DNA of 64,000 nt from assembly GCA_014879575.1 (NCBI GenBank), contig JACSRU010000095.1, positions 18,968-82,967 on the forward strand, written 5' to 3'. The notes under the pieces were generated by a model that saw nothing but the letters and a program-made list of their open reading frames with translations, was not told the origin of the DNA and ran no database searches. Positions 36,532 to 46,504 of this stretch are shown piece after piece; positions within the stretch are counted from its first letter, which is position 1, and each line of letters starts with the position of its first letter. This stretch comes from Chthoniobacterales bacterium. Its GTDB lineage: Bacteria > Verrucomicrobiota > Verrucomicrobiia > Chthoniobacterales > Terrimicrobiaceae. The position numbers were made by a program, and so were the translations under genes.

Positions 36532-38880
36532 TCAGACACGGACCCGCCGGAGCCGCAGTGCATTGAGGATCACTGAAACAGAACTGAGGCTCATCGCAGC
36601 ACCTGCGATCACCGGACTCAAAAGCACCCCGAATATCGGGTAGAGCAGGCCGGCTGCGACAGGGATTCCCAGCGCATTGTAGACGAATGCGAAGAAGAGA
36701 TTCTGCCTGATGTTTCGCATGACTGCGCGGCTGAGTTTGATGGATGCGGCGATGCCGCCCAGGTCGCCCTTGACGAGCGTGATACCGGCACTCTCGATGG
36801 CAACATCGGTTCCGGTGCCCATCGCGACGCCGACGTTCGCCTCGGCCAGCGCGGGGGCGTCGTTAATGCCGTCGCCAGCCATCGCGACAGTAGCCCCTGC
36901 GCCTTTCAATTTCCGGACAATATCGATTTTGTCCTGCGGAACGACCTCGGCGTGAACTTCATCAATTCCCAGCTCATGTGCGACCGCTTCAGCCGTTTTG
37001 CGATTGTCGCCGGTGCACATGATGACCTTTACTCCCATCGCGTGGAGATCCCTGATCGCCTGCGGGGTGTTGCTCTTGATGGGATCAGCAATGGCAAGAA
37101 TGCCAAAAGGCTTGTTGCCTTTCGCAACCCACACAACCGTCTGGGCCTTTTCCTGCCAAGCCTCCGCCACCTGCCGGAGATCGTCGTCGAGGGCTATGCC
37201 TGATTGTGAGAGGAAAACCGCCTTTCCCACGCGCACGGTCTCTCCACCCACATTACCCGTCACGCCGCCACCTGTGGTGGATTGGAAATCGTTCACGGCG
37301 AGCAGTTCGAGATTATCCTCGTTTGCCGCATCAACGATGGCTCGGGCGAGCGGGTGCTCGCTGCTCTGCTCGACGGAAGCAGCGAATTGTAAAAGGTGCC
37401 GCGCATCGTGGCCGGCCGTGGCCTTGCGCTCGGTCACACGAGGTTTCCCGGCGGTTAGCGTGCCGGTCTTGTCCGTGACGAGGTGCGTGACGCGCCCGGC
37501 TATCTCGATGGCTTCGGCATTCTTCACCAGAACGCCCATCTGGGCAGCGCGCCCGACACCGACCATGATCGACATCGGCGTGGCGAGACCGAGCGCGCAA
37601 GGGCAGGCGATGATGAGCACTGCGACGGCATTCACGAGCGCATACGCCAGCGCGGGAGCAGGGCCGAAGACGGCCCAGACTACGAAGGTGACGATCGCAA
37701 TTCCAAACACTGTCGGAACGAAATATCCCGCAACGGTATCAGCCAGTTTTTGAATAGGCGCGCGACTGCGTTGTGCCTCGGAAACCATGTGGACGATCTG
37801 AGAAAGCAATGTATCCGAGCCCACCTTCTCGGCGCGCATCACGAAGGTTCCTGTCTGGTTGACAGTCGCGCCGATCACCTGATCATTCTTGCCCTTCTCG
37901 ACCGGCATCGGCTCGCCAGTAATCATCGATTCGTCAATGTTGCTGCGACCTTCGATGACCACGCCGTCAATAGGCACCTTCTCGCCCGGTCGCACGCGCA
38001 ACAAATCGCCTTTTCCAATCTGGTCGACAGCCACCTCTTCTTCGCGTCCGTCACGGACGCGGTGCGCTGTCTTCGCTGCGAGGCCAAGCAGCGCCTTGAT
38101 GGCCTGTCCCGTGCGGCTGCGCGCTTTGGCTTCGAGCATCTGCCCGAGCAGCACCAGCACGGTAATCACCGCGGCGGCTTCAAAATAAAGCCCCACTTCA
38201 CCGCCGTGGCGGAACGACGTAGGGAAAACGCCAGGCGTCAGCACCGCAACAGCGCTGAAAAGGTATGCGGCACCCACACCCACGGCAATCAGGGTGAACA
38301 TGTTCAGCGAGCGATTCAGGAACGAGCGCCATGCCTTCGTGAAGAACATCCCTCCGGCCCACAGCACGACAGGTGTCGTCAGGGCAAATTCGACCCATTT
38401 CGAAACGCTCTTTGGAATCATCGCCTCCACGTCGAAACCGGGTATCCAATGCCCCATCGCGATGAAGAACACCGGCAATGTGAGCCCCAATGCGATCCAG
38501 AATTTGCGCGACAACGCGCCAATCTCCGCGTCCCCCTCTTCGCCTCCGGTGATGGTCTTCGGTTCCAGAGGCATACCGCATTTCGGACAATCACCGGGAT
38601 GATCCTGCTCGATCTCAGGGTGCATCGGGCAAGTGTAAATTGTTCTCGTCTCTAGCACGGCGGGAGTCGTGCGCTCCAGTGCCATACCGCATTTGGGGCA
38701 GTCGCCAGGTGTGTCGCTTTCCACCCCGGCGCACATGGGGCAATGGTAGGCCTTCGGCGGCATCGGCGATTCTGAACGCCCCGGGCGTTCTGATGATGGG
38801 TCGTGCTGGTTATGGCAGCAGGGAGGCGGACTTCCGGCGGATTTAGGATCGTGACAGTTCATAGTTGATAGCTTTTCCAT
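36532..38880 (-). CDS. Cu+/Ag+ type P1B ATPase (CopA-like) with two N-terminal heavy-metal-binding (HMBD) repeats
   Basis: '[24 protein letters not shown]', '[26 protein letters not shown]', '[14 protein letters not shown]', '[10 protein letters not shown]', '[29 protein letters not shown]'. Confidence 0.95.
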   Translation of the reverse strand: MEKLSTMNCHDPKSAGSPPPCCHNQHDPSSERPGRSESPMPPKAYHCPMCAGVESDTPGDCPKCGMALERTTPAVLETRTIYTCPMHPEIEQDHPGDCPKCGMPLEPKTITGGEEGDAEIGALSRKFWIALGLTLPVFFIAMGHWIPGFDVEAMIPKSVSKWVEFALTTPVVLWAGGMFFTKAWRSFLNRSLNMFTLIAVGVGAAYLFSAVAVLTPGVFPTSFRHGGEVGLYFEAAAVITVLVLLGQMLEAKARSRTGQAIKALLGLAAKTAHRVRDGREEEVAVDQIGKGDLLRVRPGEKVPIDGVVIEGRSNIDESMITGEPMPVEKGKNDQVIGATVNQTGTFVMRAEKVGSDTLLSQIVHMVSEAQRSRAPIQKLADTVAGYFVPTVFGIAIVTFVVWAVFGPAPALAYALVNAVAVLIIACPCALGLATPMSIMVGVGRAAQMGVLVKNAEAIEIAGRVTHLVTDKTGTLTAGKPRVTERKATAGHDARHLLQFAASVEQSSEHPLARAIVDAANEDNLELLAVNDFQSTTGGGVTGNVGGETVRVGKAVFLSQSGIALDDDLRQVAEAWQEKAQTVVWVAKGNKPFGILAIADPIKSNTPQAIRDLHAMGVKVIMCTGDNRKTAEAVAHELGIDEVHAEVVPQDKIDIVRKLKGAGATVAMAGDGINDAPALAEANVGVAMGTGTDVAIESAGITLVKGDLGGIAASIKLSRAVMRNIRQNLFFAFVYNALGIPVAAGLLYPIFGVLLSPVIAGAAMSLSSVSVILNALRLRRVRV

Positions 38881-38957
38881 AACTGCAAACGCATTCCTCC
38901 ACGGAACATTACAGGGTAAGTTTGATGGCCGGTCGGGAGCCTGATAGAATTTTCCGG

Positions 38958-39488
38958 ATGACAGAACTGGAGCAGCGGCTTCTGGAGAATCTTGCGGCCT
39001 TCACCGGGTTCGCTCGCTCGCGCCTTGGAGATCCCGATCTGGCAGCTGACGCCGTTCAAGAAAGCCTCGTCAAAGCACTCAGTTCCGAAAAACAACCTCC
39101 CGCTTCCGAGGCCGATCGGTGGTTTTATCGAATCCTGCGTCGCACCATTATTGACCTTTATCGACGCAATGAGGTCAGAGCTCGCTTGGTTGAAAGATTT
39201 CGGAGCGATCTTGAAGAAGCACCGGACACCGAAGAGCAAGGTGTGCTTTGCGGCTGTTTTCAGAGGCTGATCCCGGAACTTTCTTCTGCCGACGCCGAAC
39301 TGATCCAGCGAATCGACTTGCAGGGTGAAAAGATTGTCGAGATTGCCCGGGAATCCGGAACGACCGCCAACGCTCTCGGAGTGAGACTTCATCGAGCAAG
39401 AAAACGGCTGAGACAGCTTCTGGAGGCAACATGCCGCGTCTGTGCGAAACATGGATGTCTCGATTGCACGTGCCGAACCGCCCTATAG
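38958..39488 (+). CDS. ECF sigma factor with C-terminal cysteine-rich domain (CorE/ECF44-like)
   Basis: Region 2 '[13 protein letters not shown]', region 4 '[28 protein letters not shown]', then '[14 protein letters not shown]'; divergent from the CopA-like gene. Confidence 0.8.
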   Translation: MTELEQRLLENLAAFTGFARSRLGDPDLAADAVQESLVKALSSEKQPPASEADRWFYRILRRTIIDLYRRNEVRARLVERFRSDLEEAPDTEEQGVLCGCFQRLIPELSSADAELIQRIDLQGEKIVEIARESGTTANALGVRLHRARKRLRQLLEATCRVCAKHGCLDCTCRTAL

Positions 39489-39567
39489 CTTCACGGTGAC
39501 GGGTCGTCACGCGGTCGCCTCCGAGAAGCATTTTCCTCGGAGGCGTCGCGGTGATATTCGAGCGTTG

Positions 39568-39936
39568 TCAGCTGAGCTTGGCGAAGAACATGCAGGGCTT
39601 GCCGTTTTCGTCGACGACAACAACCTTCGTTTGCGGGCCGCCCCCCTTGCCGGACGGATTGACAAACGTTGTCTTGTATTCCTTCTTGCACGTCGGGCAG
39701 TGGATCATCCTGCCTTCTGTGCAGAGTTCTTTGGCTTCCTTTTGATCCTTGATGTTGATGACGACAATCGAATCCGAGGCCTTACAGACAAGGGCAACCT
39801 TGTCTCCAGCTTTGAGATTCTCAAAATCGCCTTTCTCCATTGCAGGAGTCGCCGGACCGCCTTTCCAAGCGGGCAGAGCGAAAGCTGCTGATGATAAAGC
39901 CACAAGGGCCAGTGCGGTAGTGAGTAGGGTTTTCAT
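39568..39936 (-). CDS. Exported small protein, possible metal-binding
   Basis: Signal peptide 'MKTLLTTALALVALSSAAFA'; 'MIHCPTCKKEYKTTF'. Confidence 0.6.
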   Translation of the reverse strand: MKTLLTTALALVALSSAAFALPAWKGGPATPAMEKGDFENLKAGDKVALVCKASDSIVVINIKDQKEAKELCTEGRMIHCPTCKKEYKTTFVNPSGKGGGPQTKVVVVDENGKPCMFFAKLS

Positions 39937-40080
39937 TGATGTGTTTTTGTTACATGAGATGTAACGAAGGTTGTCGGGCGATCCCTCGGAATCCTTTTGG
40001 TCGGCGTGCCTCATTTTAATCCGGTACTGAACGACTTCCGGGCTATACTCCCCGGGACAAGTCCGGCGGATATGGGAGGA

Positions 40081-40692
40081 CTATGGTGCGACAATTCCGA
40101 GGGCGGACAGACGCTCAATAAGAACCTTCCGAGCTCTATAAATCCGCACTTCGACTGCTTTCGGAGAAATCTTCAACAGCTCGGCAATTTCCTTGTGAGG
40201 ACGACCTTCAATGGCGCCGAAAATAAAAGCCTCGCGCAGGTCCGTGGGAAGTTTCGCCAATTCGTGATCCAAAGCATGCAGCGCCTCCGTCGCTTCCGCT
40301 TGGTGATCAGGAGTCGGGCCCGGATGGGGAAATTCGCGTTCCTCGCCTGAATATTCTCCCTCCCTGCGGACCAACGACTCGCTGGTCCGGGATTGCCGCG
40401 CCCAGCGCGACCTAGCGTGGTCGCGGCACAAGTTGAGGGCGATCTGGAAAAGCCAGGTTGAGAATTTGGCCTGGGGACGGGTGCGTTCTAAGGCGAACCA
40501 AGCGCGAATGAAGGTCTCTTGCGCGAGATCTCGCGCAGTTTCCGCATCGTCCACGTGCCGGACTATGAACGCGAAGATCGATCCTTGATGCCGGCCAATC
40601 AGCTCCGCAAAAGCGTCCTCGTCGCCAGACCGGGCACGCGATACCAACAGCCAATCATCCGGCTCTTCATGATCATCGATGCTCGTCGTCAT
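40081..40692 (-). CDS. ECF RNA polymerase sigma factor (CnrH-like position)
   Basis: 'DEDAFAELIGRHQGSIFAFIVRHVDDAETARDLAQETFIRAWFAL', 'LPTDLREAFIFGAIEGRPHKEIAELLKISPKAVEVRIYRARKVL'. Confidence 0.9.
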   Translation of the reverse strand: MTTSIDDHEEPDDWLLVSRARSGDEDAFAELIGRHQGSIFAFIVRHVDDAETARDLAQETFIRAWFALERTRPQAKFSTWLFQIALNLCRDHARSRWARQSRTSESLVRREGEYSGEEREFPHPGPTPDHQAEATEALHALDHELAKLPTDLREAFIFGAIEGRPHKEIAELLKISPKAVEVRIYRARKVLIERLSALGIVAP

Positions 40693-41137
40693 GCGAGCTT
40701 TCGTCGCCCTCCCTCAGCGCATTGGCTGTCAGGCGCAACAGTTCATCATACTGTTCGGGGGTCAGCACTTTCCTCATTTCGAAGATGTGCCCGATGGTCA
40801 CCTTTTGAAGATCCCCCATCCGGGAATGAATCTCCTCAATGGCCCGATGCACGTTCTCCGAATCCTGCTTATCCCGCTGGATGACATCGGCGAGCTGCAC
40901 GTTTGCCATGTGGAGATGCTGTTCGAGCCGTGCACGTTCCGTCGCGTATTGCTCTTCGATCGGCTTCAAGGCGCGCTCCTGGTCAGCGGTAAGATTGAGC
41001 TTGGAATGAACCCAATCATGCGTTCGTCGCTCCTTGAGCGATACAAACGGTGCGACCCAAAGACAAATGCCGGCCGATACCGCCGCAACGACGACCACGA
41101 GGCCAAGAAACGGGAGTAACCGAGCCAGTGACTTCAT
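40673..41137 (-). CDS. CnrX-like periplasmic metal sensor
   Basis: N-terminal TM; 'THDWVHSKLNL' (HxxxH), 'ERARLEQHLHMANVQLADVIQ', 'GDLQKVTIGHIFEMRKVLTPEQ' closely resembles CnrX; overlaps the sigma gene. Confidence 0.8.
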   Translation of the reverse strand: MKSLARLLPFLGLVVVVAAVSAGICLWVAPFVSLKERRTHDWVHSKLNLTADQERALKPIEEQYATERARLEQHLHMANVQLADVIQRDKQDSENVHRAIEEIHSRMGDLQKVTIGHIFEMRKVLTPEQYDELLRLTANALREGDESSHDDEHR

Positions 41138-41457
41138 CGGATCGAGGCGAGCAACCCGGACGGAAGGTTACGCGAGCTGCCGGTAAAAATTTCCATATCA
41201 GCCGCCACGGAGTTGGCGCTCGGCAAAACGATCACCGGAGCCATGGCTCCAACCACCACGGCAACGGCAAGAGCTGACGCCAGAATTGGCGGGTGCCAGA
41301 TTCCCTCCAGTAAAGCCCGCCATCCTCGCAATTCGCTCTTCTGCCTCGTATGTTTCAAGCGAATCTCGCGAAGAACATCCTGTGCAAATGCGCCCGCAGC
41401 AGGCATCTCGGCCCCGCGAGCGCGGTGTTCTCGCAGGAGATCGTCAAAATTCATCAT
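41134..41457 (-). CDS. CnrY-like single-TM putative anti-sigma protein
   Basis: Small protein, soluble N-terminus and one TM (ILASALAVAVVVGAMAPVIVL); 4-nt overlap with the CnrX-like gene. Confidence 0.6.
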   Translation of the reverse strand: MMNFDDLLREHRARGAEMPAAGAFAQDVLREIRLKHTRQKSELRGWRALLEGIWHPPILASALAVAVVVGAMAPVIVLPSANSVAADMEIFTGSSRNLPSGLLASIR

Positions 41458-41532
41458 GAGACATTTAACGACGGATTTTTGGAATTCCCTCTAAAAATCA
41501 TCGATAGGTGCATCTGGAAGGGGCCAGGCGGG

Positions 41533-42513
41533 TCATTGGCCGGAAAAGTCCTGGGACCGGCAGCACGCTGTGGAAGATTCGACGTCCTCACAGGTGTGAA
41601 CCTCGATCGTGGCATGAACGAGTTCCTCATGCTCGCTAAGGAGACCCCGGTAATATTCCGCGGATTGGGGCTCATGCGCCACAATGCTGACGATCGCCTC
41701 GAATTTTCCTGAACTCACCTGCCACACGTGAAGATCCGCGATCCGCGCATCGCCATCCGCTTCGATCGCTGCAGGAATGACGTCGGGTAAGTCCGTATCC
41801 TTGGGCGTTTGGTCGAGAAGAATACCACTGGTGTCCCGGATCAACCCAGCAGCCCAGACAGCAATCACCACGCTTCCGACCACACCCATGATTGGGTCCA
41901 TCCATCCCCAACCGAAAAACTTCCCGGCTAGCAGTGCTCCAATGGCCGTCACCGACGTCAACGCATCGGCCAGGACGTGCACATAGGCGGAACGCAGATT
42001 GAGATCGGCACCATGGCCGACGTGCCGATCGTGGCCGTGGTGAGAATGGCCGTGATGGTGGTCATCCTTGAGTAGCAACGCACAAATAACATTAACGAGA
42101 AGCCCGACCACGGCAACGCCGATAGCCTGGTTGAAATGAATGGAAAGCGGCTGGAAGAATCGGTGAATCGATTCACTCGCCATAATCAGTGCGACCACCG
42201 CGAGCACGACCGAGCTGGCAAAGCCACCGAGCACCCCCATCTTTCCGGTGCCAAAGCTGAACCGTGGGTTATCAGCATGTCGGCGGCTGAGGGCATAAGC
42301 GACCGCTGTAATCACCAACGCTGCGACGTGAGTGCTCATGTGCCAGCCGTCCGCGAGGAGGGCCATTGAGTTGAACCAGATGCCCGCCGTGATCTCGATG
42401 ACCATTATCGACGCGGTGAGGGCAATCACCGTGTGCGTGCGCCGCTCGGACCGCCCGTTCTCTTCGGCAAAGCGATGCGAATGCTGCCAACGAATCATAT
42501 TATCCAGATGCAT
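41533..42513 (-). CDS. CDF cation efflux protein (DmeF-like)
   Basis: 'MALLADGWHMSTHVAALVITAVAYALSRRHADNPRFSFGTGKMGVLGGF', His-rich loop 'DDHHHGHSHHGHDRHVGHG'; exact N-terminus uncertain. Confidence 0.9.
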   Translation of the reverse strand: MHLDNMIRWQHSHRFAEENGRSERRTHTVIALTASIMVIEITAGIWFNSMALLADGWHMSTHVAALVITAVAYALSRRHADNPRFSFGTGKMGVLGGFASSVVLAVVALIMASESIHRFFQPLSIHFNQAIGVAVVGLLVNVICALLLKDDHHHGHSHHGHDRHVGHGADLNLRSAYVHVLADALTSVTAIGALLAGKFFGWGWMDPIMGVVGSVVIAVWAAGLIRDTSGILLDQTPKDTDLPDVIPAAIEADGDARIADLHVWQVSSGKFEAIVSIVAHEPQSAEYYRGLLSEHEELVHATIEVHTCEDVESSTACCRSQDFSGQ

Positions 42514-42615
42514 ATCTTCTGACCTGCCTTTGAAGGAGCTATCAATATCATACGAATTTGCTGAATTTCATCCAACCAACTTTCCAGAGGACACTCGACG
42601 TTTTCGCCAAAACAT

Positions 42616-43416
42616 TCAAAACAGTTCAACGATGCCCTGTATATCGGGAGTTCCTCTTCGGGACTGCCCCGTCCGCACTTCGATGTTGTTCGCGATTTGC
42701 ACTGTGATCGCGCTGTGGGTATGTCCACACAAGACGGTGATTTTCGTTTTGGGGAAATGCTCACTAATCCGCTTGATCACCGCGCCCGCGGAAGCGTTCA
42801 CGTAGTGAGGAAGTGTCATCGGCTCGCAAGGTCGGCCGTTAAACCACACGGCCTTCGCAAATGGGGGAACGTGCGTGGCGATGAACACGTGGCGGTAGCT
42901 CGACAGCACGTAAGGCAGCACCCGGCGAAAATAGGCACCCGATTCGCGCCCCAATCGCTCCATTTTGCGAAAACTCGGATAGTTCGATTGATACCTTAGG
43001 TCACGGATCGCGTCTTGATCGGGGAAACGGCGAACTGTGCGCCGTCCGCCGTAGGCGCGACCGTCCGCCCAACCCCGATGACCAACCAGAACCGAAGTCG
43101 GGCTCAGGCGGATATTCTCCTCGTGGCCCAAGTGACAGAGATTTCGATGCTTCCTGCAGCACTCTGCCGCTATGCGGTCTACATCGGAAAAGCTGCCGCC
43201 ATAAAAATCATGGTTGCCCAGGACGAAATAAACCTTCCTGGGATGGCAGGCCACAGCCAGTTCACCCAAGTGCGCAGCAAGGGCGCTGGAAATGGAAATG
43301 TCACCGGTGATGACTGCGGCATCATAAACCCCCGATTTCAGCTTTTTGTAAAAGACCTGTCGCGTGACGTAATCCGCGTGGTCGAGGTGGATGTCGGTGA
43401 GCCAAAGAAGCTTCAT
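42616..43416 (-). CDS. Calcineurin-like metallophosphoesterase
   Basis: 'LLWLTDIHLDH', 'AAVITGDIS', 'VYFVLGNHDFYGG', 'FIATHVPPF', 'ITVLCGHTHS'. Confidence 0.9.
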   Translation of the reverse strand: MKLLWLTDIHLDHADYVTRQVFYKKLKSGVYDAAVITGDISISSALAAHLGELAVACHPRKVYFVLGNHDFYGGSFSDVDRIAAECCRKHRNLCHLGHEENIRLSPTSVLVGHRGWADGRAYGGRRTVRRFPDQDAIRDLRYQSNYPSFRKMERLGRESGAYFRRVLPYVLSSYRHVFIATHVPPFAKAVWFNGRPCEPMTLPHYVNASAGAVIKRISEHFPKTKITVLCGHTHSAITVQIANNIEVRTGQSRRGTPDIQGIVELF

Positions 43417-43706
43417 GGAATTTTGTCGGGCTCGGGGCGGGAGTTGAACTGCATCCAGGGTTTTTCGTGAACGATGCGAAGGGAGACCTGAGCAATGGGT
43501 GAGACTCGCCATGCCACTGGCTCTGCCCAACTGACGCGGCGGATCGGATCTGTGTAGCGGCGGAAACCACCAACGAACCGAAAGAGATCATCCTCCATCA
43601 CCACGGCCCGGCAATAACCGCAGATAGAACTGAATCGAGGAGCGGTGCTGAAAATGCTGATGACGGTTCCCCGTTGAGCCTCGAAAATCGGATACTCCAG
43701 TTTCAT
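43413..43706 (-). CDS. Small protein of unknown function, tandem paralog A
   Basis: 'GYCRAVVMEDDLFRFVGGFRR...WAEPVAWRVSPIAQVSLRIVHEKPWM'; 4-nt overlaps on both sides. Confidence 0.75.
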   Translation of the reverse strand: MKLEYPIFEAQRGTVISIFSTAPRFSSICGYCRAVVMEDDLFRFVGGFRRYTDPIRRVSWAEPVAWRVSPIAQVSLRIVHEKPWMQFNSRPEPDKIP

Positions 43707-43993
43707 GAGGATTTTCGGTCCGGCGAAATGCCAAGACGCATCCAGGGCTGTTCTCGAGCAATATCAATCGACACCTTCGCAAGCGGCACTGCGTCCCATT
43801 CGCATGACTCGGCCCAACAATGGCTCAGATCGACATTCGAGACTCGCTTGAATCCTCCGATAAAATGCAGATGCGTCGGCGTTTGCATTACGCTGCGGCA
43901 ATAACCGGTGAGAAAATGATGGTAGAGGACGGGAGTATAAATCTCCACGACGTAGCCGGATTGCGGCTCGATGATAAATGCTTCAAAATTCAT
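43703..43993 (-). CDS. Small protein of unknown function, tandem paralog B
   Basis: 'GYCRSVMQTPTHLHFIGGFKR...WAESCEWDAVPLAKVSIDIAREQPWM' aligns end to end with paralog A. Confidence 0.75.
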   Translation of the reverse strand: MNFEAFIIEPQSGYVVEIYTPVLYHHFLTGYCRSVMQTPTHLHFIGGFKRVSNVDLSHCWAESCEWDAVPLAKVSIDIAREQPWMRLGISPDRKSS

Positions 43994-45507
43994 GCTGTAT
44001 GGGATGCATTCTTCGAACCGCTGATTGTTAAGGCAGCTTGATCACCCGCAGCTTTCCACTCCGCACCCAGAAAAGGCTGAAACGTCTCCCGCCGAGCTTC
44101 ACCCGTAGCCCGGAAGACAACGGCCTCACCTGTTTTGAGCCGCCGGAGGTCCGCTCCTGTAAATTGCCGAGCCAGGGAACGTCCGGTCCTGGCACCAGCC
44201 CGCCAGCGCGTAGCAGGGCCGAATTGGTAGTTGGGAAGGCGAAACGCCGGTGGAGGAGGAACGGGAATGCGCTGCACCATGCCGCCCTCGTCCTCCAAAT
44301 CCAGCGGGGAAGCCGACTCAAAATAGGCCAGCGTCTCCGGGCAATCGCAGCTCATGAAGACCTTGGTGGCGCAGTTGTTGAGAAGGTGATGGACACGCGC
44401 CGAAGACAGGGCGCGAGCCGACAACGCACTCACGCTCTGCGCCGTGAGGATGCACGAGATCAAAGAATCCCGGCATTTATCCAAAAAGAAGGAATCACCT
44501 TCGTCCTCGGTGCCCGGCGTCATGAGCGATGGGAACTCGTCTCCGACGAAATACACCGGACGGACGCAGTTGACTGGGCGCCGGTTTTGTCCGTCGAAGT
44601 GGAAGCGGTGGCGGCGTTGCAAGGCACTCGTCTGGAACGCCGTCTTGATCAATGTCCGAAACACCTCGGCTTCTGGGCCGTAGTGAACGCGGCTCAAGGA
44701 AACGACCACCACACGGCCATGATCCATGATCTCATCGGGAGCGAACTCCCATCCTGCCGAAGGAGTAAACAGTTGCGACAGCTTGCTGGCCGTTAGACAC
44801 GACACATACGAGCGGGCGTAATTCATGATTGTGCCCCACGTCGAGGAAGCCAGATCCACCGTGTCGAAGTGCAGATATTCCAAGGCGAGTTTTGCCTCAA
44901 AATCGGAAATAGCTCCAAGTGCTTCCGCAAGTTTGACGGTTGATTCGGTATCGAGCAGGAGCTCCGAGTTTCGCTCGTTCCCCGCTTCATCGTCATCATC
45001 TCGCTTCATTTCGACACGCATCCGGCTGATAAGATCCAAGGCATCCGCGATGCCGCCGATGCCGTGCATATCCCCCAACTGGCGAGCTCGGGTCAGAACA
45101 GCTGCAACCTGTAAAAGACGTCGGTTATTCTCTTTCCAAAAGTCATCGTATGAGCCACCGCGGTCGGTGGAATGGATGCCACGAACCAACTGCATGATCC
45201 GCTCTGCGGCTGCACGGCTGTCGGGAGTCTGACCAACAAAGGGATCAACCCAGGAATTGCCTTGGCGTCCAATCACCAGAAGGTCATCAGAGCGGCCCGC
45301 GGCCGCCATGACGGCCTGAATGTGTTCCAGCATATCCCCCTTCACATCCAAAATCAGGGCACCCGCGCGCTTTTCGGGATTGTCGGCGTTGCGGGCGAGA
45401 AGTGATCGCAACAGCGGCAACAGCACGTAGAGGGTTTTGCCACAGCCGGTCGTGCCGAAAACGATTAGATGGCGGCAGAGCTCTTCGAGCGAGAGTTGGG
45501 TCAGCAT
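43990..45507 (-). CDS. VirD4/TraG-like P-loop ATPase (coupling-protein family, no evident N-terminal TM domain)
   Basis: 'HLIVFGTTGCGKTLYVLLPLL', 'LILDVKGDM', Walker B 'VYFVGDEFPSLMT', 'ILTAQSVSAL'. Confidence 0.85.
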   Translation of the reverse strand: MLTQLSLEELCRHLIVFGTTGCGKTLYVLLPLLRSLLARNADNPEKRAGALILDVKGDMLEHIQAVMAAAGRSDDLLVIGRQGNSWVDPFVGQTPDSRAAAERIMQLVRGIHSTDRGGSYDDFWKENNRRLLQVAAVLTRARQLGDMHGIGGIADALDLISRMRVEMKRDDDDEAGNERNSELLLDTESTVKLAEALGAISDFEAKLALEYLHFDTVDLASSTWGTIMNYARSYVSCLTASKLSQLFTPSAGWEFAPDEIMDHGRVVVVSLSRVHYGPEAEVFRTLIKTAFQTSALQRRHRFHFDGQNRRPVNCVRPVYFVGDEFPSLMTPGTEDEGDSFFLDKCRDSLISCILTAQSVSALSARALSSARVHHLLNNCATKVFMSCDCPETLAYFESASPLDLEDEGGMVQRIPVPPPPAFRLPNYQFGPATRWRAGARTGRSLARQFTGADLRRLKTGEAVVFRATGEARRETFQPFLGAEWKAAGDQAALTISGSKNASHTA

Positions 45508-45905
45508 AAGGTGGGTTCCATTCCATTCAGCGGCTCCGGATCGAGGCCGATTGAGGCCAGTATTTCGGCGTCAGCGCGCAGTCCCTCGAAGATTTCCATC
45601 GTTGACACCCGGAAAATCATGCCGGGGTCATCTGCCAGATTCTGCAAATATTCCGAGGAGTCTTTGAAATGACCGGGGGCGGTTCGCTTTTGGAAATCGC
45701 TCAGGGCGGCGAGGAGAATCCGGCACTTTCCCGGTAACTCTGCCAGAAACTTGCGAGTTTTCTCAGCAGCCTCCGCCGTGAGGTCGAGATGGTAGCCCGG
45801 TGAAGGCAGGCTAGTGCGTTGACGGATGATGTAACGCCGGAGCGCCCCCACTTGGTGGGTTAGAATCGTCAATTCATCCGAAGGATGGAGTTTGGGTTTT
45901 TTCAT
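45501..45905 (-). CDS. Hypothetical protein
   Basis: Overlapping ORF within the compact operon (overlaps both neighbours). Confidence 0.6.
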   Translation of the reverse strand: MKKPKLHPSDELTILTHQVGALRRYIIRQRTSLPSPGYHLDLTAEAAEKTRKFLAELPGKCRILLAALSDFQKRTAPGHFKDSSEYLQNLADDPGMIFRVSTMEIFEGLRADAEILASIGLDPEPLNGMEPTLC

Positions 45906-46504
45906 GAGAGGACGTGATCAATAAGGTTAAGCCGCTGAGCTTCCCGGGCCGTCAGGAACGACTCGGCTTGAATCAATTCTTTCAGGCGCTTGGGCTTCAT
46001 CTGCGTTGCTTCGAGAAGCAGGTGTTCGAGCTCCAAGCTCATTTGCCGCTGAAACCGCGAGATCGCCTCAATCTCGGAAACGCGTCCGAAGGCTTGGCCA
46101 GACGTGGGATGTAGCATCAGTCGGGCATGGGGCAGCATATAGCGATACCCGGGCTCACCACAGACGAGGAGGATCGCCGCCATGGACGCGACCACCGCAG
46201 AGCCGATGGTGAAGACCGGTGCGCGCACATGCCGCATCACATCAATGAGGGAGAGGCCGCTGGCCACGCACCCGCCTGGACCGGACACATGAAGAACAAT
46301 CGGGTCGTTGCCGTCGTTGGCGAAGGCCAACAGCATTTCATTCACGCGCTGGACGGCACCGGCATCAACTATCCCGAACAACGGAATGATCCGTTCCGGT
46401 CGACCATTGGGGAGAACCTCCTTGGGCGAAGTGCCTGCGACGACCTTCGGGTCGCTTTGGAAATTCAAAGTTTCAACATTCATCTTCATTGGGTTCATTC
46501 CCAA
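45902..46504 (-). CDS. ClpP-family serine protease-like protein
   Basis: 'PIVLHVSGPGGCVASGLSLIDVMR', Ser motif 'GSAVVASMAAILLVCGEPGYRYMLPHARLMLHP', 'SFLTAREAQRLNLIDHVL'. Confidence 0.85.
   Translation of the reverse strand: MGMNPMKMNVETLNFQSDPKVVAGTSPKEVLPNGRPERIIPLFGIVDAGAVQRVNEMLLAFANDGNDPIVLHVSGPGGCVASGLSLIDVMRHVRAPVFTIGSAVVASMAAILLVCGEPGYRYMLPHARLMLHPTSGQAFGRVSEIEAISRFQRQMSLELEHLLLEATQMKPKRLKELIQAESFLTAREAQRLNLIDHVLS

Noticed and set aside
37483-38655. 390-aa plus-strand ORF antisense to the CopA-like ATPase
   Set aside because: Antisense shadow ORF; composition not protein-like
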